Made by a program: the position numbers and the translations under genes. A stretch of DNA of 64,000 nt. Origin: JAYSYM01 sp964543475. GTDB lineage: Bacteria; Bdellovibrionota; Bdellovibrionia; Bdellovibrionales; JAMPXM01. The notes below the pieces were generated by a model. The model searched no databases. It was not told the origin of the DNA and worked only from the letters and a program-made list of their open reading frames with translations. Position 1 is the first letter of the stretch. Each line of letters starts with the position of its first letter. Below, piece by piece: positions 50,462 to 58,486 of this stretch. The stretch lies in assembly GCA_964543475.1 (NCBI GenBank), contig CAZIYJ010000011.1, positions 1-64,000 of the forward strand, given 5' to 3'.

Positions 50462-51351
50462 ACGTCTTCCCATCCAAATGGACGGTACTCGACGTGTTGT
50501 TCACGAACTGTAACCGCTTGGCTAATCTCTTTTAGCGCACGGTCCTTGCGCTCATGCAAGATGTTCTGATTCTCAGTGATTCGCTCAAACAATTCTTTAA
50601 GCAGAATCGATTTAGAAACTTCAAGCGAAATTAGATCGAGGTGAGAGTCACCACGAAGATCAATTAACACTTCAAAATTTAATGAGCGAGCCCATGTGTT
50701 TAACCAACTCGCTTCTACTGGTGCTGCAACGATCAATGCTGATAGACCTGAAAATTGGGTAGCCGAGTTTGATAGAGAATGAATTTGAATATTTGGAAAA
50801 TCGATAAGCGCTTTTCGTGCTCGCTTTTCGTTTCGGGCATGCACATGTACAACGGCGCCGTCTTTACCTAACCAAGGCAAAATCTCGCGCGTCAGTTGGC
50901 CTGCGCCGATGATATGAACATGTTTGATACCCTTTAATTCTTTTCGAACGAGACTTCCGTATGACTGGCTACCAAGATCTTTTAAATGAAGATCACGGAC
51001 TCGTTTTGCATCTTCATTGAGTGCGCGAAGAAATCTTCGCAGCGGAGCTGAGCCAATATCTGCGACTGATTCGTACTGAGTTGCGGCCGTTTTAAATTGA
51101 CCGAAAATTTCGGTCTCGCCTACCAGTGGAGATTTCAACCCACAGATCACTTCAAGCATAAAGCGATAGGCGTTAGCACCTTCGAAAACTTCAAACTGCT
51201 CATTGTTCACGACATGACTATTGAGTTGAGCCGAAGGACCTACTGCAATTTTTCGCAGACAAGTCGAAAGACTGAACCAATCTTGATTAAGGAATGCCGA
51301 TGTCGCCCCTCCGGGCGTCTTTTGATGAACCAAAACCAAGTCGTTAAACAT
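50452..51351 (-). CDS. hemA: Short glutamyl-tRNA reductase HemA
   Basis: HemA reduces glutamyl-tRNA to glutamate-1-semialdehyde, the first committed step. From the ATG at 51,351 the 299-residue protein aligns its start to the usual LVxxNHKTAP: LVLVHQKTPGGAT, with catalytic Cys31 (SLSTCLRK), ICGLKSPLVGETEIFGQ and a Rossmann HVHIIGAGQLTREIL. It is far shorter than typical GluTR (about 420) and lacks most of the dimerisation domain. It overlaps hemCD at its 3' end and starts the operon. Confidence 0.85.
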   Translation of the reverse strand: MFNDLVLVHQKTPGGATSAFLNQDWFSLSTCLRKIAVGPSAQLNSHVVNNEQFEVFEGANAYRFMLEVICGLKSPLVGETEIFGQFKTAATQYESVADIGSAPLRRFLRALNEDAKRVRDLHLKDLGSQSYGSLVRKELKGIKHVHIIGAGQLTREILPWLGKDGAVVHVHARNEKRARKALIDFPNIQIHSLSNSATQFSGLSALIVAAPVEASWLNTWARSLNFEVLIDLRGDSHLDLISLEVSKSILLKELFERITENQNILHERKDRALKEISQAVTVREQHVEYRPFGWEDVCA

Positions 51352-51420
51352 ATATAAAAGCTTAATATGTATAGGGTTTTGAATTGTCACGGATTTGTCA
51401 GCCAAAGGCAGATTTAGGGG

Positions 51421-51741
51421 TTAAAATTTACCCTTTTTGCCTGGCGAGCGCACAAATTGGAGGCCATAACGAGTAAGGCGTTTCCAGACAATTCGAGCAA
51501 GGACCAAACGCTTATGCTTCCGACGGTTTTTATCAATGGTATCGAAGAGGAGCTCGAGGGTCATATTCGACTTCATTTCAGTGCCAGTTTGAAGGCAGAA
51601 CCCGCCAGTACTCAAGTTTACAAGAGTACCCAGATGCCATTCGGTTTCGCCCTTCGGTCTAAACGTCGTCGGTATATCGACGGGATAGCGCGCTGGCTTT
51701 CGTGGCAGGTTACTAATTTTCCGCTTTCGATCAGTTGCCAA
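51421..51741 (-). CDS. PilZ-domain protein
   Basis: The 106-residue protein has the c-di-GMP-binding arrangement of PilZ: RKPARYPVDI (RxxxR) and NLSTGGFCLQTG (NxSxxG), with the beta-strand pattern that follows (KHKRLVLARIVWKRLTRYGLQFV). It would bind the second messenger c-di-GMP and act as a single-domain effector in the cytoplasm. It is immediately upstream of hemA on the same strand, but a separate unit is likely. Confidence 0.8.
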   Translation of the reverse strand: MATDRKRKISNLPRKPARYPVDIPTTFRPKGETEWHLGTLVNLSTGGFCLQTGTEMKSNMTLELLFDTIDKNRRKHKRLVLARIVWKRLTRYGLQFVRSPGKKGKF

Positions 51742-51769
51742 TGTTTCACCCGATCAGTAACGTTTGTGC

Positions 51770-52918
51770 ATGTCTAAAAAGATTATCTTTAGCTCTATCG
51801 TTTTTGTCATCGTGAATTTCACATTACCCGCTCAAGCAAAAAATCGAGTGCTTAAATCCCCTGAGACATTCCTGATTCAACAAACCAACCGCGCAATTGC
51901 TCAATCAAAGAGTATCCCTCCTCGTATTGGTAAAGGGATTAGTCTCAAATCTAATCCAACTAAAAATGACTGGCTCAATACGATCTACAGTAAGAACATC
52001 GTTTCGACTTCTGAGTATAGTGCTTACCTAAGCGATAAGCTTTTAATGACAAGCATTTTCGAGCGAACTCTCGGCGCTTCAACGGCCCAAATCTACTTGC
52101 CGAAAACAATGGGCCTCAGACAATTTCTCGAGCGACACCAACTTGTTAATCGCAAAGGAAAGCTTTTGGCTGATGGCGACCAGATCGACTCGGCACTGCA
52201 CAAAGAATTCCCGACGGGATTTTTTGTGCGTCCTGCAGTGGGAATTACTCCCTACGAAACCGAGCGCGGAATGTTTGCGACACCTGAGCAGCTCATCGTT
52301 GAGCTTCTCAAGAAGAAAACCCCTATTTATGATCCGGCAACTTACTGGAAGCCGATCAAGAGTCATATCTTAAACGACATCGCAAGCGGCGAAGCGGTTG
52401 TTTTGCAAGAGAATCTAATTGTTTCAGCAGAATTAAAAGGGCGTCTCAAGCAAAAAACTGCGACCCTTGTAAGAGTTCACACTTTTGAACAGAAAATCAT
52501 TCCAGATAGTATTCCGAAGAGATGGATTCAAGACGATGCTGATGATCAATTGAGTGAAGGCGCGATCAAAGGTGCGCAAAATTTTGCTCAAGGCTTTTTA
52601 GATCAGTTGCCCGAGGAACTTACTCGTCGTCAAGCTTGGTCAATTGAAGTGGCAGCCTTCGACAATGGGACATATCGAATCGCAAACATTCTTACGAATC
52701 GCGGAAAACAAATTGCATGGTCAAGTTACCTTGATCAACCAAGAATTCTAAAAGCCTACACAGATTATTTCGAATCAGAAGCCGATTTGCAGTTTGAAGG
52801 AGTGAGCGGACGAATTCTTCGCTGGGGATTTGCCAACTATTTTACTTACTGGAAACTTCGATTTGAAAAAGCCCAGGGATGGCGAAAGATTGTCGCCGCA
52901 TTTCCGCCGTTCACTTAG
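51770..52918 (+). CDS. Exported protein of unknown function
   Basis: The ATG at 51,770 is preferred over a TTG two codons upstream. The 382-residue protein has a signal peptide (to AQA, about 23). The mature part has the segments YLPKTMGLRQFLERH and GFFVRPAVGITPYETERGMF, which recall ATP-grasp-type proteins, but this is weak and no family is claimed. The 3' end overlaps the convergent pspC gene by 8 bp. Confidence 0.65.
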   Translation: MSKKIIFSSIVFVIVNFTLPAQAKNRVLKSPETFLIQQTNRAIAQSKSIPPRIGKGISLKSNPTKNDWLNTIYSKNIVSTSEYSAYLSDKLLMTSIFERTLGASTAQIYLPKTMGLRQFLERHQLVNRKGKLLADGDQIDSALHKEFPTGFFVRPAVGITPYETERGMFATPEQLIVELLKKKTPIYDPATYWKPIKSHILNDIASGEAVVLQENLIVSAELKGRLKQKTATLVRVHTFEQKIIPDSIPKRWIQDDADDQLSEGAIKGAQNFAQGFLDQLPEELTRRQAWSIEVAAFDNGTYRIANILTNRGKQIAWSSYLDQPRILKAYTDYFESEADLQFEGVSGRILRWGFANYFTYWKLRFEKAQGWRKIVAAFPPFT

Positions 52919-53267
52919 CAACGTTTGAAGTTGGCAGCGCAAAGAATAAAACTACATAAGCAACGATCGCCCAACCGAACGACGCAAACAACAAAAGCAA
53001 AGCAAGAAAGCGCGTGAGACCGATGTCGAGCTCACTCCGTTTTGCAATCATTGAGCAAACGCCCATTATTTTTTTGTCGAAAGCGTGATCTAAGCGATCT
53101 TCGCGCGGAAGTGAAAAAGTCAAAAGCACGTAAAAGAAGATTCCGGTTCCGAAGAAGATGATCGAACATACAAAAAGAAATCGAACCAACCAGGGCTCAA
53201 GATCAAGCCGCTTTGCGATTCCAGCACACACACCCGAAAGAATTCCATCTGCTGCTCGTGCAATCAT
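52911..53267 (-). CDS. Double PspC-domain membrane protein
   Basis: The 118-residue protein contains two copies of the PspC pattern: ARAADGILSGVCAGIAKRLDLEPWLVRFLFV and DKKIMGVCSMIAKRSELDIGLTRFLALL, each followed by TM-rich residues. PspC domains are membrane sensors in the phage-shock (envelope stress) response. Duplicated PspC in one short chain is unusual. It overlaps the squalene/phytoene synthase gene by 4 bp. Confidence 0.85.
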   Translation of the reverse strand: MIARAADGILSGVCAGIAKRLDLEPWLVRFLFVCSIIFFGTGIFFYVLLTFSLPREDRLDHAFDKKIMGVCSMIAKRSELDIGLTRFLALLLLFASFGWAIVAYVVLFFALPTSNVAK

Positions 53268-54295
53268 CCGGCTACCCCTAGTTTCTTTAATTGAAGTCGC
53301 GATAAGTTTCCTGAATAAAGGTTTTCTAAATCATCTGCCAATTCATTAGTAGGCAATGCCGTAGCTGTTTCAGCAGAACTCATTGAACCTGGGAAAAGCT
53401 CACTAAACAGTGCAGTTAACTCTTTATTGTTTTCAACTTTAGATTCGATTTCCCAGAGTAAAGACTGCGTCTGGAGACGAGGAATTTTCATCAGCTTCTT
53501 TGCTCGCCATGATTTTTCGATCCAAGGAACCGAAGCTAGACCAAGAAAAAGAGACCAACTGCAAAAGAGTCTAAAGCCTTTTAAGCGCTCAGGTAGATGA
53601 GTGACATACTCAAGCGCGCATTTTGCGTGCTGCTCAAGAGACTGCTTCACCAGATCTCGAGACGGAACGAAGTATCGACCCTGCCCCTCATCTTCGAGCT
53701 GGTCTTTCAGAATATTAATTTTCTGAAGAAAGAAGCCAAAGTGAATCGCATTTTCTAATTCGCTGTCACGAATGTTCACGTTTTGAAGCTTAACAAGACT
53801 CGTGAGAATTTCGCCAACAACTCCAGCAACGAAGAAGCAGTACTGATTCAACTCACGAAGACTTCTGATTTTAAGCTCGCCATCGTCATTCTTTCGTTCT
53901 GCGAAGTAAGACATCCCGCGAGCCATGCTTAGAATCGGATTAAGAAGGGCGGCTTGGACTTCTGGAGGATGAGAATGAAAGTCAGCTAGCAGCTCTCCTG
54001 AAACTTGAAGCAGCTCGAGTTCACCCTCTGGCAAACCGGGAGGAAATTTTTGTACCCAAGGCTTGATCTCAGAAAGACCTGCAGTCGAAGTCATGAAGCC
54101 AATAAACTGATTGAATTGAGTGAGCTGGTCGTCTTTTTGTTCCCAGTTCGCATCTTCGACACAGTCGAGGACTCTGCATAGCAAATAAGCTAGACCAACT
54201 TGTTCGCGCAACGGCTCGGGCAAACGAGCAATGCAGAAAGCAAAGCTCCGGCTCACGAGATTTAGATGCGATTGGTAGAACTCTGCTCGAGACAT
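53264..54295 (-). CDS. Squalene/phytoene synthase family protein
   Basis: These enzymes condense two prenyl diphosphates head-to-head. The 343-residue protein has the first Asp motif DCVED (44-48) and the second NILKDQLED (N194, D198, D202), with GRYFVPSRDL after it. The motif pattern fits both squalene synthase (HpnD-like) and phytoene synthase; the sequence alone does not decide which. No other terpenoid genes are in the window. It overlaps the PspC gene, so the two are coexpressed and may link membrane lipid and stress. Confidence 0.88.
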   Translation of the reverse strand: MSRAEFYQSHLNLVSRSFAFCIARLPEPLREQVGLAYLLCRVLDCVEDANWEQKDDQLTQFNQFIGFMTSTAGLSEIKPWVQKFPPGLPEGELELLQVSGELLADFHSHPPEVQAALLNPILSMARGMSYFAERKNDDGELKIRSLRELNQYCFFVAGVVGEILTSLVKLQNVNIRDSELENAIHFGFFLQKINILKDQLEDEGQGRYFVPSRDLVKQSLEQHAKCALEYVTHLPERLKGFRLFCSWSLFLGLASVPWIEKSWRAKKLMKIPRLQTQSLLWEIESKVENNKELTALFSELFPGSMSSAETATALPTNELADDLENLYSGNLSRLQLKKLGVAG

Positions 54296-54412
54296 AATTA
54301 CGTGAATCTTCTCCCATGTGTCAGCGCTCTGTCGAGCTAGAATAATTCTCTACTTTTTTCCCTGAAAAATGTAAGCTCTTAAATGAAAACGTATTGAAAA
54401 GGAGAACCAGCG

Positions 54413-54799
54413 ATGAATAACAACTCGTCTCGTCGAAACTTTCTTAGACAACTTAGCTTAGGAACCCTACTTGCGATCCCAGCTACTCTCACCTTTGGCC
54501 GAATCTTCTCAGCGCACGCTCAAGCTCCAAAAGCTGGTGCGAAACTTGAGATGATTGACCCAAAGAATCCCCAAGCCCAAGCACTTGGCTACATCACTGA
54601 CGCTACTAAGGTAGACACAAAGAAGTGGCCGAAGCGCGCAGGTGCTGAGGGAGCAAAGCAGTTTTGCAATAACTGCCAGTTTTACATCGTTGATAAAGGT
54701 GCCGACGCAGCGAAAGTCGCAACTGCACCCTGCCAAATCCTTATGAACAAAGGCGTTGAGGGCAAAGGCTGGTGCAACACTTGGGTTAAACGGTCATAA
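54413..54799 (+). CDS. High-potential iron-sulfur protein (HiPIP)
   Basis: HiPIP carries one 4Fe-4S cluster and shuttles electrons in the periplasm. The 128-residue precursor has a Tat signal with SRRNFLRQLSLG and cleavage near AHAQ (residue 37). The cluster ligands are Cys85 and Cys88 (FCNNCQFY), Cys107 (APCQI) and Cys121 (GWCNTW), the standard HiPIP spacing. It is monocistronic and followed by a hairpin terminator at 54,819. Confidence 0.95.
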   Translation: MNNNSSRRNFLRQLSLGTLLAIPATLTFGRIFSAHAQAPKAGAKLEMIDPKNPQAQALGYITDATKVDTKKWPKRAGAEGAKQFCNNCQFYIVDKGADAAKVATAPCQILMNKGVEGKGWCNTWVKRS

Positions 54800-54818
54800 A
54801 CACGTTATAGCTATTTTG

Positions 54819-54845
54819 AGGTGCCGTTTTACGGCACCTTGTTTG
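54819..54845 (+). terminator. Hairpin terminator after HiPIP gene
   Basis: A 9-bp perfect stem (54819-54827 with 54831-54839), loop TTT, followed by TTGTTTG. The T-run is imperfect, but the stem is strong and the position right after the gene fits. Confidence 0.7.
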
Positions 54846-54936
54846 ATTCGTTTACACTCTCTCGTCAGCACTCATGACACAGCGCCTGCCTACTGTTAAG
54901 GTCCCATCCAGCCACTCTTTAAGAAAGGTTGGGCCC

Positions 54937-55740
54937 ATGAACAAGACGAATTCCAAATCAGTAACGACCGTAGCATTACTCGCTACACTTTTAATTACTG
55001 GTGCTTGTTCACATAAAAATGACCCAGCAAATGACTTAACTCAAATGCAAGCGATCACTGAAGAGCGCCCGCCGACTGCTGAAGAACGCAGAAAAGCAGA
55101 GGAAGCAGCAGCTGCTTCCCAACTTACACCAATTCAAAAAAATGAAAAACAAACAGATACACCGTCAACAATTGCAGGCGTCGCTGAAGCAATTGAACTT
55201 GGTAAATACTTAGGGATTAAAGGCGCAGTCTTTACTCGCGTCGCACGAGCGGTCTGGAAAATCGTTGAAGGAAATCAGGCATCGGCAAATCTTTCATCTC
55301 AGCGTCTTTCTATTTTGCCAGTGAACAGAGCTGAGCGCGACCAAGTCGCGGGCTTTAGACGTCCAATCACACGAGGCTTCACTGTCACGCTCAGAAACAG
55401 AATGGGCGTCGAAGTAGTTAACTACAAATACGCAGTTTCATTTTCTTATGGTGGAAATGTTAATGGCCGCGGACGTTACATTGAAAACTTAAACGTAATT
55501 CACAGTGAGTTGAATGTAGTTTGGGGCTTTAACTTTGATGCCGAATTCGTGACTGGCCGAATTGAAAACCATGGAACAAGAACTAATCCAATCGCGGCAA
55601 TTCCAGGCGAAGTTCGCTGGAAAGTTAAGAACATCATGACGAATGTTCGTAAATCAAATGCGTTCTGGATTTCTGGTAATGGTGATTTCGTTCGCCTAAA
55701 TTATTCAGAAAAAGAAGATCCTAATCAACCTAAGAACTAA
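54937..55740 (+). CDS. Putative lipoprotein
   Basis: The ATG at 54,937 (AAAGGTTGGG ahead) gives 267 residues; the upstream extension has no such signal. The lipobox is LITGAC. After a Glu/Ala-rich linker (EERRKAEEAAAAS) comes a strand-rich domain with VNYKYAVSFSYGGNVNGRGRYIENL and INVVWGFNFDAEF-like segments, resembling a jelly-roll or lipocalin-type domain. The family is not recognised. It converges on lpd, with stops overlapping by 4 bp. Confidence 0.75.
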   Translation: MNKTNSKSVTTVALLATLLITGACSHKNDPANDLTQMQAITEERPPTAEERRKAEEAAAASQLTPIQKNEKQTDTPSTIAGVAEAIELGKYLGIKGAVFTRVARAVWKIVEGNQASANLSSQRLSILPVNRAERDQVAGFRRPITRGFTVTLRNRMGVEVVNYKYAVSFSYGGNVNGRGRYIENLNVIHSELNVVWGFNFDAEFVTGRIENHGTRTNPIAAIPGEVRWKVKNIMTNVRKSNAFWISGNGDFVRLNYSEKEDPNQPKN

Positions 55741-57149
55741 GCCTGCCGTGCTCGCTTATCGACAGCGAGCGCTGCTTCTCGAACCACTTCAGCCAAAGTT
55801 GGATGAGCGTGGAAACTTCTAGCGATATCTTCGCTACTTCCACCGAACTCCATTGCAACAACTGCTTCAGCAATCATATCTGAAGCACGCGGTCCTAGAA
55901 TGTGAACTCCCAAAACTCGATCTGTCTTTGCGTCAGCTAAAATTTTAACTTGGCCCTCTGTCATCCCGATCGCTTTAGCTCGTGCATTTGCTGAGAATGG
56001 AAACGAACCAGATCGGTATTCTACTCCAGCGGCCTTCAACTGCTCTTCTGTAGCACCTACTGAAGCATATTCAGGCCAAGTATAGATCACACCCGGAACA
56101 GTTTCGTAATTCACGTGACCCGGCAGACCTGCCATAATTTCTGCGGCCGCCACGCCTTCTTCTTCAGCTTTGTGCGCAAGCATTGGACCTTGGATCACAT
56201 CTCCGACTGCATAAATAGTTGGAACTTTAGTTCTAAAGTGATGATCGACTTTTACTCGGCCGCGATCGTCTCGATCAATGCCCACTGACTCAAGCCCCAG
56301 TTTATCTGTATAGGCCTTGCGCCCGACAGCTACCAAACACATATCCCCAGTAATCGTCGTGGCTTTACCTTCAGATTCGTAAGTCACTTCAACGTTGTCG
56401 CCTTTAACTTTTACATCCTGAACTTTTGAGTTGAGCGAGAATTCCATGCCTTGCTTAGTGAGAATACGCATCAGTAGTTTCGATAACCCATTATCCATTG
56501 TTGCGGCAATCAGCGGAGCAAATTCAATGACTGTGACTTTTGCACCTAAGCGAAGCCACACTGAACCAAGCTCAAGGCCAATCACACCGCCACCAATCAC
56601 GATCATGTGCTTGGGAACAGCTTTAAGCGAAAGCGCTTCAGTGCTTGAAATGATTTTCTTTCCGTCGAACTTTGCAAACGGCAGTTCAATCGGAGCACTG
56701 CCCGTTGCAATCATGATTTGTTTTGCATGGAGATCAGTTGTTTTTCCGTCTGCACCAGTCACGCGAACTGAGTTCACGCCAGTGATTGAGCCCAAGCCTT
56801 CAAAACGCTCAACTTTGTTTTTCTTCATAATGAACGCAACACCATTGGTGAGATCTTTTACGATCTTTTCTTTGCGAGACATCATTCCTGGCAAATCAAG
56901 CTCGACATTTTGAACTTTGACTCCGTGAGTAGCTAAAACGCCGTGAGCAGCATCATGAAAATGTTCGCTCGAATCGAGGAGGGCTTTCGATGGAATGCAG
57001 CCGACATTCAAACAAGTTCCACCAAGTGTGGGTGATTTTTCAATGATGGCTGTTTTGAATCCAAGTTGTGCTGCTCGAGTTGCGCCGGTGTATCCACCAG
57101 GACCCGCACCAATAATCACTAGATCAAATTCGTTAGCTGCGTCTGCCAC
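55737..57149 (-). CDS. lpdA: Dihydrolipoyl dehydrogenase (E3)
   Basis: E3 reoxidises dihydrolipoyl groups with NAD+. The 470-residue protein has the FAD motif IIGAGPGGYTGATRAAQLG, the redox disulfide GGTCLNVGCIPSKAL, the NAD motif IGGGVIGLELGSVWLRLG and the C-terminal HAHPTLAEVVREAAL with catalytic His. It lies after sucB with a 27-bp gap and likely serves the 2-oxoglutarate dehydrogenase complex. Confidence 0.96.
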   Translation of the reverse strand: MADAANEFDLVIIGAGPGGYTGATRAAQLGFKTAIIEKSPTLGGTCLNVGCIPSKALLDSSEHFHDAAHGVLATHGVKVQNVELDLPGMMSRKEKIVKDLTNGVAFIMKKNKVERFEGLGSITGVNSVRVTGADGKTTDLHAKQIMIATGSAPIELPFAKFDGKKIISSTEALSLKAVPKHMIVIGGGVIGLELGSVWLRLGAKVTVIEFAPLIAATMDNGLSKLLMRILTKQGMEFSLNSKVQDVKVKGDNVEVTYESEGKATTITGDMCLVAVGRKAYTDKLGLESVGIDRDDRGRVKVDHHFRTKVPTIYAVGDVIQGPMLAHKAEEEGVAAAEIMAGLPGHVNYETVPGVIYTWPEYASVGATEEQLKAAGVEYRSGSFPFSANARAKAIGMTEGQVKILADAKTDRVLGVHILGPRASDMIAEAVVAMEFGGSSEDIARSFHAHPTLAEVVREAALAVDKRARQA

Positions 57150-57176
57150 TTAAAACTCCGAAGCGAAAGGTGCCAA

Positions 57177-58466
57177 TTAGATTTCGAGTAAAATGCGCTG
57201 AGGATCTTCAATGCACTCTTTAACTTTCACAAGGAAAGTAACGGCTTCTTTTCCGTCGATCATGCGATGATCATACGAAAGTGCAGTGTACATCATAGGA
57301 CGAATCACAACTTGCTTATCGACAACCACTGCGCGGTCTTCAATTTTGTGCATTCCCAAAATTCCGCTCTGAGGAGGATTGAGAATTGGCGTCGACATGA
57401 GTGAACCATAAACTCCGCCGTTAGAGATCGTGAATGTTCCATCTGCAAAATCATCCACCGAAATTTTTCCGTCGCGTGCTTTAATTGCATAGTGCTTAAT
57501 CGCAAGTTCAATTTCAGCGATCGACAAACGATCAGCATCTTTGATCACCGGAACCATCAAACCTTTTTCAGTCCCGATCGCTACACCGATATTGTAGTAA
57601 TTCTTGTAAAGAATGTCGGTCCCCTCAATGCTTGCATTCACTCCCGGGATCTCTTTGAGTCCTTCGATCACTGCTTTTACAAAAAAGCCCATGAAACCGA
57701 GGCTCACGCCATATCGTTCTTTGTATTTGTCTTTGTACCGTTCACGAAGCGCAAGAACTTGAGTCATATCGACTTCGTTAAAGGTCGTAAGAATCGCAGC
57801 GTTATGCTGAGCCGAAACTAAACGCTCAGCAATGCGTTTACGGATCGTCGTCATTGGTGTGCGCTTAACACGCTCTCCTGACTGAGTACCGCGGGCGACC
57901 GGAAGAGGCGGAAGTTCTCCGCTCTTTTTTGCAACCGCTGGCTGTGGTGCTCCAGCACTCACAGCGCCGAGGCCACCGGCAACGTTTGCCGAACCATTCG
58001 AAACATTTTCTACATCGGCTTTTGTTAAACGACCGTCTTTACCAGTCCCTGCCACTTTACTTGCATCGATTCCTTTTTCATCAACTACTCGTCTCACCGC
58101 AGGCGATAGATGCTGTTGAAGTTCAGGCGCAATTTGTTTTGATGCTCCAGCAGGAGGCGGAGCGTTCGGAGCTTGAGGCTTCGGCGCTTCTGCTTTAGGA
58201 GCAGGAGCTGGCATCCCAGCCGTAGCAGTTCCTGCCGTGTCGATGTAGGCGACGACTGCGCCAATCTTTACAACCTCACCCGCTTTTGCTTGAGTGACTA
58301 AAACACCGTCATTAGGAGCAACGACTTCAACACTTGCTTTGTCGGTTTCAAGCATCAAGATCACGTCATCGCGCTTGACGAATTCGCCGCTCTTTTTTGC
58401 CCACTCACCGATCGTTGCTTCAGAAACTGATTCGCCGACTGCGGGAACTTTGATTTCTGCTTTCAC
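57177..58466 (-). CDS. sucB: 2-oxoglutarate dehydrogenase E2 (dihydrolipoyl succinyltransferase)
   Basis: The 429-residue protein has an N-terminal lipoyl domain with VLMLETDKASVEV (lipoyl-Lys 43), an Ala/Pro linker, a peripheral-subunit-binding domain (LSPAVRRVVDEKGIDASKVAGTG) and the catalytic CAT domain with SYDHRMIDGKEAVTF (active-site His). Domain order and length are normal. It lies 20 bp downstream of sucA. Confidence 0.96.
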   Translation of the reverse strand: MKAEIKVPAVGESVSEATIGEWAKKSGEFVKRDDVILMLETDKASVEVVAPNDGVLVTQAKAGEVVKIGAVVAYIDTAGTATAGMPAPAPKAEAPKPQAPNAPPPAGASKQIAPELQQHLSPAVRRVVDEKGIDASKVAGTGKDGRLTKADVENVSNGSANVAGGLGAVSAGAPQPAVAKKSGELPPLPVARGTQSGERVKRTPMTTIRKRIAERLVSAQHNAAILTTFNEVDMTQVLALRERYKDKYKERYGVSLGFMGFFVKAVIEGLKEIPGVNASIEGTDILYKNYYNIGVAIGTEKGLMVPVIKDADRLSIAEIELAIKHYAIKARDGKISVDDFADGTFTISNGGVYGSLMSTPILNPPQSGILGMHKIEDRAVVVDKQVVIRPMMYTALSYDHRMIDGKEAVTFLVKVKECIEDPQRILLEI

Positions 58467-58486
58467 TTAAGCCTCACTCTAAAAAA

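Noticed and set aside
54875..54888. TGACACAGCGCCTGC upstream of the lipoprotein gene, similar to a sigma-54 site
   Set aside because: The invariant GG at -24 is GA, which is normally not tolerated.
56431..56913. 160-codon frame on the opposite strand of lpdA
   Set aside because: It is a shadow of a well-supported gene with clear motifs.
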